Part shown: positions 1 through 7,714 of the stretch, in pieces
How the letters are laid out: each line of letters begins with the position of its first letter
Numbering within the stretch: the stretch's first letter is position 1
Assembly (NCBI GenBank): GCA_049792815.1
Contig: JBARBG010000158.1
Location: forward strand, 1-15,733
DNA: 15,733 nucleotides
Direction: 5' to 3'
From: DAIDKA01 sp049792815
GTDB taxonomy: Bacteria > Pseudomonadota > Gammaproteobacteria > Steroidobacterales > Steroidobacteraceae
Position numbers and translations under genes: made by a program
The notes under the pieces: generated by a model
The model's database searches: none
The model's input: only the letters and a program-made list of their open reading frames with translations
Told to the model about the DNA's origin: nothing

Positions 1-1022
1 CCTCTCGGCGGTGCGGCTTCGGCCCGTGTGGTGATTGCCGGCGGCGCCGGCGCTACCGGCGGTGGGCTCGTCGCGGCGCCACCCTGACCCACGGGGCGCG
101 AGTCGGTCTTCAGTGCCGTAGCCTCAGCCTCCTTGGTCATCACGATGATGCTGATGCGGCGGTTGATCGCGTTTTGCGGATCGTCCTTGTCAAACAGCAC
201 CGATGATGCCAGGCCCACGACGCGCGCGATCTTCGCTTCATTCAAGCCACCGGATCCGAGCGCGCGCCGCGCGGCGTTGGCGCGATCCGCCGAGAGTTCC
301 CAGTTGGTGTAGCCGACGCCGCCCGGATAGGGCCGGATGTCGGTGTGGCCGGAGATCGAAATGCGATTCGGCACGGTGTTCAGATAGCCCGCAAGGATCT
401 TGAGGATCTCGGTGGTGTAGTCCTTGAGCCGCGCCGAACCGACATCGAACATCGGTCGGTTCTGTGCATCCACGATCTGGATGCGCAGGCCCTCGGGAGT
501 GATGTCCAGCAGCAGCTGGTCCTTGAAGGGTCGCAGGGCCTGGCTTTTGTCGATGGCCTGGCGCAATTCCTGCAGCAGACTTTCGAGCTTCTTGTGGTCG
601 GCTTCGTCGGTGATCTTGCGGGCCTCTTCCAGATCCATCTTGCGCGCCTGTTCCATGTCCACCTTGAAAGGCTGAGGACTTGATTTGGCGTTGCTGTCCG
701 GTGTCTTCATCACGGTCACGCGCGGCGCATCCATGCCGCCGCCCATGTTGATCACGCTGGTGCTGGCGCCGCCCGGACCCATCTGCCCCGGCGCCGGACG
801 CACGGTCTTGCCCGGCTGCATGCTCGGGTTCTTGAAGTAATCGAACACCGCCGCCCGCTGTTCCTTCGAAATCGAGCTGACCAGCCACATCACCAGGAAG
901 AAGGCCATCATGGCCGTCACGAAATCGGCGTAGGCGACTTTCCAGGCACCCCCGTGATGACCCGCGCCGCCTTTCTTCCTGCGCTTGACGATGATGATCT
1001 GGGCTTTTTCTTCCTTGGCCAT
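1..1022 (-). CDS. motB: Flagellar motor stator protein MotB (3' end outside window)
   Basis: MotB anchors the stator to peptidoglycan and, with MotA, forms the ion channel that drives flagellar rotation. Reading from ATG at 1022 there is a basic cytoplasmic N-terminus, then one membrane segment (about residues 29-49) carrying the essential aspartate, Asp33, in the motif YADFVTAMM. A charged linker follows (about 120-165), then an OmpA-like peptidoglycan-binding domain (about 175-297) with ISGHTDIRPY and NWELSADRANAAR. After the domain the frame continues into a Pro/Ala-rich tail (about 308-340) and leaves the window without a stop; 340 codons are visible. It lies 24 bp after motA on the same strand, the usual motAB order. 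The channel sequence resembles proton-type MotB proteins, but ion choice is inference. Confidence 0.96.
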   Translation of the reverse strand, partial: MAKEEKAQIIIVKRRKKGGAGHHGGAWKVAYADFVTAMMAFFLVMWLVSSISKEQRAAVFDYFKNPSMQPGKTVRPAPGQMGPGGASTSVINMGGGMDAPRVTVMKTPDSNAKSSPQPFKVDMEQARKMDLEEARKITDEADHKKLESLLQELRQAIDKSQALRPFKDQLLLDITPEGLRIQIVDAQNRPMFDVGSARLKDYTTEILKILAGYLNTVPNRISISGHTDIRPYPGGVGYTNWELSADRANAARRALGSGGLNEAKIARVVGLASSVLFDKDDPQNAINRRISIIVMTKEAEATALKTDSRPVGQGGAATSPPPVAPAPPAITTRAEAAPPR

Positions 1023-1046
1023 GGCTTGGGCGCTTCCCGCTAAGTC

Positions 1047-1904
1047 TCAGCGGCCGCCCTTCAAGTGGGCTTCCAGATCGGTAAAGTTCGGACGCACGCC
1101 GGCGAACAGCAACTTGCGCGCAAACTCAATCGCCACCGGCGGCGCGTAGCCGCGCACACTGGCCACGAACGCCATCTTCACCAGCTCATAGGCTTTGCCG
1201 TCCTCATCGGCACGCTGTTCCATGGCCGCGGCAATGGGGCCCACGAAACCGTAGGCCACGAGGATTCCCAGGAATGTGCCGACCAGTGCGGCAGCGACGT
1301 TGTGACCGATGGTCGCGGTGTCGGCGCCCTCGATCGAGGCCATGGTGCTCACGATGCCGAGCACCGCCGCGACGATGCCGAAACCCGGCAGGGCGTCCGC
1401 CACTTTCTGCATGGCGTGGGCCGGCTCGGCGGCTTCGTGGTGATGCGTCTCGAGCTCGGTTTCCAGCAGGCTCTCAAGCTCATGCGGATCGAGGTTGCCG
1501 CCGATCATCAGGCGCAGGCAGTCGGTCATGAAGTCGGTCATGTGGTGATCGGCCAGGATGCGCGGGTACTGCGTAAACAGGCTGCTCGCATGCGGGTCAT
1601 CGATGTGGGACTCGATGGCCAGCATGCCTTCCTTGCGCGCCTTCACCAGGATGTCGTAAAGCAGCTTGAAGATATCGACGTAGTCGGCACGGCTGTACTT
1701 TGGTGGCTTCAGCAGCGCCACCACCCCGTTGAGAGAAGCCTTGACGACCTTGGGCGGGTTGCTGGTAATGAAGGCGCCCAAGGCGGACCCGCAGATGATC
1801 AGCACCTCGGTCGGGTGCCACAGCAGCAGTAGGCTGCCGCCACCAAGAAGGAAGCCGATGCCGACGCTCAACAGGACGACTACGGAGCCAATGATCAGGA
1901 ACAT
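1047..1904 (-). CDS. motA: Flagellar motor stator protein MotA
   Basis: MotA is the four-helix inner-membrane stator subunit that couples ion flow to torque on FliG. The 285-residue length is normal. Two hydrophobic segments lie at about 1-20 and 31-48. The cytoplasmic loop carries Arg90 and Glu98, matching the torque residues of Escherichia coli MotA in position. Two more membrane segments follow, with the conserved prolines at Pro173 (ALPGFGIVAAVLG) and Pro223 (GFVGPIAAAM). A GAGGAG ribosome site lies about 12 nt upstream of the ATG, somewhat far but plausible. motB follows after 24 bp. The upstream region carries a sigma-28 promoter, consistent with late-class flagellar control. Confidence 0.97.
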   Translation of the reverse strand: MFLIIGSVVVLLSVGIGFLLGGGSLLLLWHPTEVLIICGSALGAFITSNPPKVVKASLNGVVALLKPPKYSRADYVDIFKLLYDILVKARKEGMLAIESHIDDPHASSLFTQYPRILADHHMTDFMTDCLRLMIGGNLDPHELESLLETELETHHHEAAEPAHAMQKVADALPGFGIVAAVLGIVSTMASIEGADTATIGHNVAAALVGTFLGILVAYGFVGPIAAAMEQRADEDGKAYELVKMAFVASVRGYAPPVAIEFARKLLFAGVRPNFTDLEAHLKGGR

Positions 1905-1952
1905 TATGGAAACAAGCTCCTCGTCCAGACAAAATCCCGGGGAACAGGGTCG

Positions 1953-1979
1953 TTATCGGCTTGATTGTGCGTCCCTTGA
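1953..1979 (-). promoter_or_regulatory. Sigma-28 (FliA)-type promoter of motAB
   Basis: On the minus strand the sequence reads TCAAGGGA, 11 nt, then GCCGATAA. The -10 element (1953-1960) is an exact match to the known FliA consensus GCCGATAA; the -35 element (1972-1979) matches the TCAAG/TAAAG start of the consensus at the usual 11-nt spacing. It lies about 49 bp upstream of the motA ATG. The match is seen directly; activity is inferred from the family consensus and from the target gene. Confidence 0.85.
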
Positions 1980-2036
1980 GGTAAGTAAAACCGGGCTAAC
2001 ATCGCAGAAATCGACGAACCTTCCGGGGAACCCACA

Positions 2037-2849
2037 ATGCACACCAGAGCTTTGATTCTTATCGCGAATATCGTGTTCGCGCTGGCCGCCTGCGCGACCC
2101 CTTCGCCGCCGCCGCAGCAGGCTGTGAACCCGGTACCGGTCGCGGCCGTCACGGCGCCCGCGACGGCGCTGCCGGCGCCGCCTTTCAGCAGTGGTAGCTA
2201 CCTGACGCCGGTCTCGCTGAACCTTTATCGGCTGCTGCCACCGCCCCCTGAAGCCGGTTCGGCACAGGAGCGCGCGGAGCTGGATGAACTGATGCGCCTG
2301 CAGGCCACGCGCACGCCCGCCGAAGTGCGCCGCGCGCAGCAGGACTCCACCATCAGCATCTTTCGTTTCGCCGATGCGCTGGGGAGCCCGCCCGGCTTCA
2401 ACCCCAGCGCCCTACCGCTGTTTGCCGAGCTTTTTGAGCGCATCGGCCGGGACGAAGGGCTGTTCATGAATACCGCCAAGGATGCCTTTGGCCGGCTGCG
2501 CCCGTTCGTCACCGAGAAACGCCTGGATCCGGTGGTGCCGAGGCCGCCCTCGGCGTCCTATCCCAGCGGTCACACCACCTGGGCCATCACCGTGGCCATC
2601 GTGCTGGCCGACATGTTGCCCGAGCGGCGCGCACAGATTTTCGCGCGCGCGGATGAGTTCGCCCATAACCGTGAGGTCGGGGGAGTTCACTATCCCAGCG
2701 ATGTCGCCGCGGGACACCTGGCCGGCACGGCGCTTGCGGTGGAGCTGTTCAACTCGCCGCGCTTCGTGGAGGATGAAGCGGCGGCCGGCGCCGAGCTGCG
2801 CCAGGCGCTGGGGTTGGCGCCGTTGCCGCGGCAGCTGTATCGACACTAG
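2037..2849 (+). CDS. Class A acid phosphatase-like (PAP2 superfamily) lipoprotein
   Basis: Probable periplasmic non-specific acid phosphatase that hydrolyses phosphate monoesters. The N-terminus is a lipoprotein signal with lipobox LAAC, placing the lipidated Cys at residue 19, followed by a Pro/Ala-rich spacer (about 20-50). All three parts of the PAP2 active-site signature are present: K-x6-RP (Lys148 to Arg155-Pro156), PSGH (176-179, phosphohistidine-helper region), and R-x5-H-x3-D (Arg212, His218, Asp222). The 270-residue length fits class A bacterial phosphatases. The ATG is preceded only by a weak GGGGAA. The gene diverges from motA and is followed after 8 bp by another lipoprotein gene, so the two are probably co-transcribed. 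The exact substrate cannot be read from the sequence. Confidence 0.9.
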   Translation: MHTRALILIANIVFALAACATPSPPPQQAVNPVPVAAVTAPATALPAPPFSSGSYLTPVSLNLYRLLPPPPEAGSAQERAELDELMRLQATRTPAEVRRAQQDSTISIFRFADALGSPPGFNPSALPLFAELFERIGRDEGLFMNTAKDAFGRLRPFVTEKRLDPVVPRPPSASYPSGHTTWAITVAIVLADMLPERRAQIFARADEFAHNREVGGVHYPSDVAAGHLAGTALAVELFNSPRFVEDEAAAGAELRQALGLAPLPRQLYRH

Positions 2850-2857
2850 GGGGAAAC

Positions 2858-3772
2858 ATGCAACGCACCATTCGCAGCGGCTGCCTCGCGGTGCTGGCCG
2901 CACTGTGCGCACTCGCCGGTTGCAGCACGCAACCGAGTGCCGAACAGCCGCAGGCCCGTTGCAACCGCGCCTGCCTGACCGGGGTGATGAACGACTATCT
3001 GCAGGCGCTGCAGGCGGGCAATGCCGCGCGGCTGCGAGTCTCAGTTCCCGTGCATTTCACCGAAGACCAGACCGATCGCGCCTTCGGCAAGGAGGGCATC
3101 TGGTCGAGCCATGTCGAGCTGTCCGGCTACCGCTTCGACCTGATCGACGTGCGCGCCGGCGTGGCCGCAGCGCTGGTGAAGTTGAAAGTCGATGGCACAC
3201 CGGCACTGATGGCGCTGCGGATTCTGACACGGGGCGATCGAATCACCGGCGTCGAAAGCATCGTCGTGCATTCGCGCGATGAGGGCATGATCTTCAAGAT
3301 CGATGCCATCCAGAAGCTCAGCGACGCGATGGCCTATACGCCGACGCCGCAACAGCGCAACTCCCGCGAGGACATGATCGCGGCGGCCTCGCATTATCCC
3401 CGCGGCCTGCAGGCGGGAAGCTTCGAGAAGGTCGATGCACCCTTCGCCGAGGATGCCTATCGTTTCGAGAATGGCCAGCTCATGGCAGGTCCGGGCTGCA
3501 CCTTTTTCAAAGGCTGTGAACACATCAAGAGCCAGCGCATTCCGACACTTTCAAAGCTGGTTTTTCACGTCGCCGCGGTCGATGAGGAGCAGGGCGTGGT
3601 TCTGATCCGCATGGATTTCGGCCCAGGCTCGGTGTTCGACGCCCCGAACCGGCCCAAGGATCAATCCTTGAGTGTGTTCGAGGCGTTCAAGGTCTATGGC
3701 GGGCAGATACATGCCGTCGAGGCCTTCATGAAAACCAAGCCGGCGGCACAGCCGCTGGGCTGGGACGGCTGA
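2858..3772 (+). CDS. DUF8021 / SnoaL-like lipoprotein
   Basis: Predicted lipoprotein: basic start, hydrophobic core and lipobox LAGC with the modified Cys at residue 22. The mature part looks like two NTF2/SnoaL-type alpha+beta modules. The first (about 35-150) opens with the CNRACLTGVMNDYLQAL motif I associate with DUF8021 proteins; the second covers about 165-290. NTF2-like folds often form cavity-type enzymes or binding proteins, but no catalytic function is established for this family and I assign none. The start is firm, with AGGGGG five nt before the ATG. The gene sits 8 bp after the phosphatase and 26 bp before the GH3 gene. An export-linked role beside a glycoside hydrolase is inference from position only. 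Confidence 0.75.
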   Translation: MQRTIRSGCLAVLAALCALAGCSTQPSAEQPQARCNRACLTGVMNDYLQALQAGNAARLRVSVPVHFTEDQTDRAFGKEGIWSSHVELSGYRFDLIDVRAGVAAALVKLKVDGTPALMALRILTRGDRITGVESIVVHSRDEGMIFKIDAIQKLSDAMAYTPTPQQRNSREDMIAAASHYPRGLQAGSFEKVDAPFAEDAYRFENGQLMAGPGCTFFKGCEHIKSQRIPTLSKLVFHVAAVDEEQGVVLIRMDFGPGSVFDAPNRPKDQSLSVFEAFKVYGGQIHAVEAFMKTKPAAQPLGWDG

Positions 3773-3798
3773 GCCACCGACCAGTATGCTTGCCGGTC

Positions 3799-6000
3799 AT
3801 GCGTAATCGCGACCACCCTCTTCGCCATTGCTTCACGCTCGTCCTTGCGGCAGGAGCGATCCTTCGCGGCACCGGCGTCCTGGCCCAAAGTACCGACCGC
3901 CCATGGATGAACACGCAGCTCCCGGCCGATCAGCGAGCGGATCTGGTGCTGCGGCAACTCACCCTGGATGAAAAGTTGTCGCTGCTGCATGGCAACGGGA
4001 TGGCCAATAATCCTCGATGGACCATGCCTTTGACTCCACTCGCCAATGGCGGGGCGGGGTACGTGTCTGGCATTCCTCGGTTGGGAATTCCGCCCCTGAT
4101 CATTTCGGATGCGGCGTATGGGGTGCGTGACAGCGCAGTCAACGGGCGCTACTCGACGGCGTTGCCATCGAATCTGGGTGCGGCGTCGGCGTGGGATACC
4201 GAGTCGGCATGTGAGTACGGAGCCGTGATCGGCAGTGAACTGCGGGCGCAGGGCTTCGACATGACCCTGGGCGGCGGGGTCGATTTGGCGCGCGAGCCGC
4301 GAAACGGCCGAACCTTCGAATACATTGGAGAAGACCCCCTGCTGGCCGGGACACTGGATGGCAACATGATGAAGTGCGAGCAGGCGCAGCATGTTGTCGG
4401 AGATCTGAAGCACTACGCCCTGAACGATCAGGAGACGGGCCGTTCTGGGGTCGATGTCATCATTTCCAAACGTGCGATGCAGGAGTCGGATCTTCTGGCC
4501 TTCCACATAGCACTGTCGATCTCGAATGCCGGCGCCATAATGTGCTCGTATAACCGCATCAACGGCCCCTACGCATGCGAGAACCCCTACACACTCAATG
4601 AGGTGCTGAAACGGGATTGGGGCTTCAGGGGCTTCGTGCTCTCGGACTGGGCCGGGACTCATAGCACGCTGGCCGCATCGCAGGCCGGGCTCGATCAGGA
4701 ACAGCCGATGGCGGACTTCTTCGGTCCGACGCTCAAGCAAGCGGTCGATGCCGGAACCGTGCCTGTTGCCGAGATCGATGATCATGCACGAAGGGTGCTA
4801 TTCGCGGAGTTCAACGCAGGAGTTGTCGATGACCCGCCGCACAAGAGCGTGGTGGATGTCGTCAAGGGTCTTGAGGTCGCTCTGCGAGTCGAGGAGAGGA
4901 GTGTCGTTCTGCTGAAGAACGAGAATGGCATCCTGCCCATCGATACGACCAAGGTTCACAGCATCGCGGTCATCGGTGGTCACGCCGACGTGGGCATGAT
5001 CTCCGGCGGAGGTTCTGCTCAGGTGGACCCCCCGGGCGGCAATGCGATCCTGCCCCCAGGTAAGGGCGCTACGCACTGGCAGGATCACATCTGGTTTCCG
5101 ACGTCCCCGCTTCAGGCACTGCGGGACAGGTTGCCCGGTACCAAGGTCACTTTCGATTCGGGCGCGGATCTGAATTCGGCTGCTGCCGCTGCCAAGGACG
5201 CCGATCTGGCAATCGTGGTCGGGTATCAATGGGAGGCGGAAGATTCAGACCTGTCGAGCCTGGCACTCCCCGACAATCAGAATGTACTGATCCAAAGCGT
5301 CGCTGCCGCGAACCCGCATACCATCGTCGTGCTCGAGTCCGGCAGTGCCGTGACAATGCCTTGGTTAGACAAGGTCCAGGGCGTGGTCGAAGCCTGGTAT
5401 GCCGGCAGCGCAGGGCACACAGCGCTTGCCAATGTTCTGACCGGTGAGGTGAATCCATCGGGAAAACTGCCGATCAGCTTCCCGAAATCCGAACAGGACC
5501 TGCCGCGTTCCGTCATTGCGCCGGCTCCGCGTCGATATCAGGCCGGCGCATCAGCTGCACCATACTCGGTGAACTACACGGAGGGCGCGGCGGTTGGATA
5601 TCGTTGGTATGACCTCGAACACAAACAGGCGCTGTTTGCATTCGGATTCGGTCTGTCGTACACGACATTCGCGTATTCCGGCCTCCAGATCGATGCAGCC
5701 ACGCATACAGCCCGATTTGCAGTAAAGAATACCGGAAACAGACCGGGCACCGAGATCGCGGAAGTCTATGCCAAGCCGCCGCAAGGCTCGGATGAGCCCT
5801 TCAAGCGGCTGGTCGGTTGGGCGCGGGTTCGGCTGGCCGCAGGTGAGACCAAGACGGTCGCGGTGGCGGTGGATGTACGCGTCCTCCAGAGCTTCGATGA
5901 CGTACACAACCACTGGGATCTAAAGTCGGGTCGCTATGAGATCCTGGTGGGTCCTTCGTCCGACAACACGCCGCTGCGCGGCCCGCTGCGGATTCACTGA
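3799..6000 (+). CDS. Glycoside hydrolase family 3 (beta-glucosidase/xylosidase type), secreted
   Basis: Retaining exo-acting beta-glycosidase of family GH3. From ATG 3799 (733 residues) there is a signal peptide ending near VLA-QS. The (beta/alpha)8 domain follows, with KHYALNDQE and the nucleophile Asp283 in GFVLSDWAG. The second sandwich domain holds the likely acid/base Glu481 (or Glu479) in WEAEDSD. A C-terminal fibronectin-III-like domain (about 635-733) follows the conserved FGFGLSYTTF. The common EGxDR form of the acid/base loop is replaced here by EDSDL. An alternative TTG at 3790 would add three residues; neither start has a clear ribosome site, and ATG gives the better signal peptide. 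Sampled 60-base lines are about 55-60% GC, against about 67-72% in sampled neighbours. Glucoside versus xyloside specificity is not decided by sequence alone. Confidence 0.92.
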   Translation: MRNRDHPLRHCFTLVLAAGAILRGTGVLAQSTDRPWMNTQLPADQRADLVLRQLTLDEKLSLLHGNGMANNPRWTMPLTPLANGGAGYVSGIPRLGIPPLIISDAAYGVRDSAVNGRYSTALPSNLGAASAWDTESACEYGAVIGSELRAQGFDMTLGGGVDLAREPRNGRTFEYIGEDPLLAGTLDGNMMKCEQAQHVVGDLKHYALNDQETGRSGVDVIISKRAMQESDLLAFHIALSISNAGAIMCSYNRINGPYACENPYTLNEVLKRDWGFRGFVLSDWAGTHSTLAASQAGLDQEQPMADFFGPTLKQAVDAGTVPVAEIDDHARRVLFAEFNAGVVDDPPHKSVVDVVKGLEVALRVEERSVVLLKNENGILPIDTTKVHSIAVIGGHADVGMISGGGSAQVDPPGGNAILPPGKGATHWQDHIWFPTSPLQALRDRLPGTKVTFDSGADLNSAAAAAKDADLAIVVGYQWEAEDSDLSSLALPDNQNVLIQSVAAANPHTIVVLESGSAVTMPWLDKVQGVVEAWYAGSAGHTALANVLTGEVNPSGKLPISFPKSEQDLPRSVIAPAPRRYQAGASAAPYSVNYTEGAAVGYRWYDLEHKQALFAFGFGLSYTTFAYSGLQIDAATHTARFAVKNTGNRPGTEIAEVYAKPPQGSDEPFKRLVGWARVRLAAGETKTVAVAVDVRVLQSFDDVHNHWDLKSGRYEILVGPSSDNTPLRGPLRIH

Positions 6001-6713
6001 TACGCAGCAGCTGTTCCAGGCAGGTCGAATACCAGGACCTCGGCGTCGCGGCCGTTCTCAAGCACCAGGCTGTCGGTTTCGGTGACCTGCAATGCGTCAC
6101 CCGCTTCGAGCGCCGAACCATTGGCGGTGATGCCGCCGCGCGCCACCTGCACATACGCCTGACGCTGCGGCGCCAGCGCGAGTTGTGCCCGCTCGGCGCC
6201 ATCGAACAGCCCGGCATACACGCGTGCATCCTGATGGATGAGCACTGACCCTTCAGCGCGATCCGGCGAAGCGATCAGCCGCAACTGGCCGCGCTTCTCC
6301 TCGTTCGAGAAGCGCTTCTCTTCATACCCGGGCTCGATGCCGCGGTACTTGGGCTCGATCCAGATCTGCAGGAAGTGCACCGGCCGTTCTTTCGAACCGT
6401 TGAACTCGCTGTGCCGAACGCCGGTCCCGGCGCTCATGCGCTGGACGTCACCCGGGCGGATGACCGAGCCATTGCCCATCGAGTCCTTGTGCGCAAGCTC
6501 CCCGTCCAGCACATAGCTGATGATTTCCATGTCGCGATGCCCGTGGGTGCCGAAGCCGGCGCCGGGCTGCACGCGATCCTCGTTGATGACCCGCAGTGGA
6601 CCGACCCCCATGTGCTGGGCGTCGTAGTAGTCCGCAAACGAAAAAGTGTGGAAGCTCTTCAGCCAGCCATGATCGGCCAGGCCCCGCTCATTGCTGCGTC
6701 GAATCTCGTTCAT
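5994..6713 (-). CDS. Pirin family protein (YhhW-like bicupin)
   Basis: Pirins are two-domain cupins; the bacterial YhhW type has quercetin 2,3-dioxygenase activity in vitro, while natural roles are mostly unclear. This 239-residue protein begins with RSNERGLADHGWLKSFHTFSF, a pirin hallmark, and carries the N-terminal cupin metal ligands His57, His59, His101 and Glu103 (GTHGHRDME and VRHSEFNG). The C-terminal cupin half (about 130-235) lacks an obvious metal set, as usual. The start is well supported by GGGAGG five nt before the ATG. The stop overlaps the end of the convergent GH3 gene by 7 bp. A LysR gene diverges from it, making it the likely regulated target. Confidence 0.93.
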   Translation of the reverse strand: MNEIRRSNERGLADHGWLKSFHTFSFADYYDAQHMGVGPLRVINEDRVQPGAGFGTHGHRDMEIISYVLDGELAHKDSMGNGSVIRPGDVQRMSAGTGVRHSEFNGSKERPVHFLQIWIEPKYRGIEPGYEEKRFSNEEKRGQLRLIASPDRAEGSVLIHQDARVYAGLFDGAERAQLALAPQRQAYVQVARGGITANGSALEAGDALQVTETDSLVLENGRDAEVLVFDLPGTAAAYQ

Positions 6714-6751
6714 AACCGCCTCCCAGTCAGAGATGCGACTCTATTCTCGAT

Positions 6752-6805
6752 TTATTGAATAAAAAAGCGCATTATTCGGTTATTAATGATCGAATTATCT
6801 GATAA
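6752..6805. promoter_or_regulatory. Palindromic operator region between pirin and lysR
   Basis: The 92-bp divergent spacer is sharply AT-rich against its GC-rich surroundings. It holds two perfect 11-bp palindromes with odd centres: TTATTGAATAA at 6752-6762 and TTATCTGATAA at 6795-6805, the latter abutting the lysR ATG. Their centres are 43 bp apart, about four helical turns. A third, imperfect inverted repeat, ATTATTCG (6771-6778) and CGAATTAT (6791-6798), lies between them with one mismatch. LysR-type regulators bind T-N11-A type dyads in just such divergent spacers, so these are the likely autoregulatory and activation sites; binding is inferred. Confidence 0.6.
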
Positions 6806-7711
6806 ATGAGCCTGCCGCGGACCACCCTGGAACAGTGGGCGGTGCTGGCGACGGTCATCGATCGGGGCGGGTTTGCGCAAGCCGCGCAGGCCCTGCACCG
6901 CAGCCAGTCGGCCGTCAGCTATGCCCTCGCGCGCCTGCATGAGTCCCTGGGCGTGGCAGTGCTGAGCGTCCAGGGTCGCAAGGCCGTCCTGACGCAACAT
7001 GGGGAGACGCTTCTGCGCCGTGCCCGTCCCCTGTTGCAGGACCTCGCGACGCTGGAGGATCTGGCGGCAAGTCTGGATCGCGGCTGGGAGTCGCAGCTGA
7101 ACCTGGTGGTGGATGTGGCCTTTCCCCGCGAGCGTCTGCTGCGCATCGTGTCGGAACTGGGCGCCGTCTGTCCGCACACTCCGCTACAGCTCGCAGATGC
7201 CGTGCTCTCCGGCGCCGAGGAGGCCATCACCGGGCAAAGTGCCGACGTCGTGGTCACCAGCCGGGTGCCGGTGGGTCATCTCGGTGACTTCCTGATGGAC
7301 GTGCCCTTCATCGCCGTGGCGCATCCCGACCATCCCCTGTTGCGACTGCAACGCCAGCTGACCGCAGCGGACCTGGCGCATCACACGCAGGTGGTCGTGC
7401 GCGACTCGGGTCTGCAGGAACCTCGTGATGAAGGCTGGCTGGGTGCCGAACGGCGCTTCACGGTCAGCAGCATGGAGGCGTCGCTGGCGATGGTGACGGC
7501 GGGACTCGCCTTCGCCTGGCTGCCCGAGCACCTGGTCGCGCCGGCCGTTGCCGCGGGCACCGCCCGCGCCCTGCCGTTGCTTACCGGAGGCACGCGTCAT
7601 GTCTCCCTGTACCTGGTTCTGGTCCACGCGCAGGTTGCGGGCCCTGCCGCGCGCGAAGCCGCACAGAGCTTCGCGCGACACGCGCCGATCACGCGCGCGG
7701 CGGCCGTCTGA
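6806..7711 (+). CDS. LysR family transcriptional regulator
   Basis: Standard LysR-type regulator of 301 residues. An N-terminal winged helix-turn-helix (about 8-65) carries GGFAQAAQALHRSQSAVSYA, the recognition-helix region of the family, then a linker helix and a periplasmic-binding-protein-like effector domain (about 95-295). It diverges from the pirin gene, the classical arrangement for a LysR regulator and its target, with palindromes between them. No Shine-Dalgarno sequence precedes the ATG: the upstream bases are TTATCTGATAA. Translation may be leaderless, weak, or coupled to the seven-codon ORF that overlaps this start. The effector molecule is unknown. The stop lies 3 bp from the convergent stop of the next gene. 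Confidence 0.93.
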   Translation: MSLPRTTLEQWAVLATVIDRGGFAQAAQALHRSQSAVSYALARLHESLGVAVLSVQGRKAVLTQHGETLLRRARPLLQDLATLEDLAASLDRGWESQLNLVVDVAFPRERLLRIVSELGAVCPHTPLQLADAVLSGAEEAITGQSADVVVTSRVPVGHLGDFLMDVPFIAVAHPDHPLLRLQRQLTAADLAHHTQVVVRDSGLQEPRDEGWLGAERRFTVSSMEASLAMVTAGLAFAWLPEHLVAPAVAAGTARALPLLTGGTRHVSLYLVLVHAQVAGPAAREAAQSFARHAPITRAAAV

Positions 7712-7714
7712 GCG

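Noticed and set aside
238..888. Minus-strand frame of 216 codons inside motB
   Set aside because: It is out of frame with MotB, which carries Asp33 and the OmpA motifs across the same bases; the alternative translation has no domain.
1065..1832. Plus-strand open frame of 255 codons opposite motA
   Set aside because: It is the complement of a textbook MotA with all key residues; its His/Gln/Arg-rich translation is typical of shadow frames.
1976..2002. TTGAGG and TAACAT as a sigma-70 promoter for the phosphatase gene
   Set aside because: Both elements match only 4 of 6 and the spacer is 15 nt, so chance is likely.
3694..4785. Long minus-strand open frame (363 codons) opposite the end of the DUF8021 gene and the GH3 gene
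   Set aside because: It lies antisense to a clear GH3 domain with catalytic motifs, has no recognisable domain, and such open antisense frames are common in GC-rich coding DNA.
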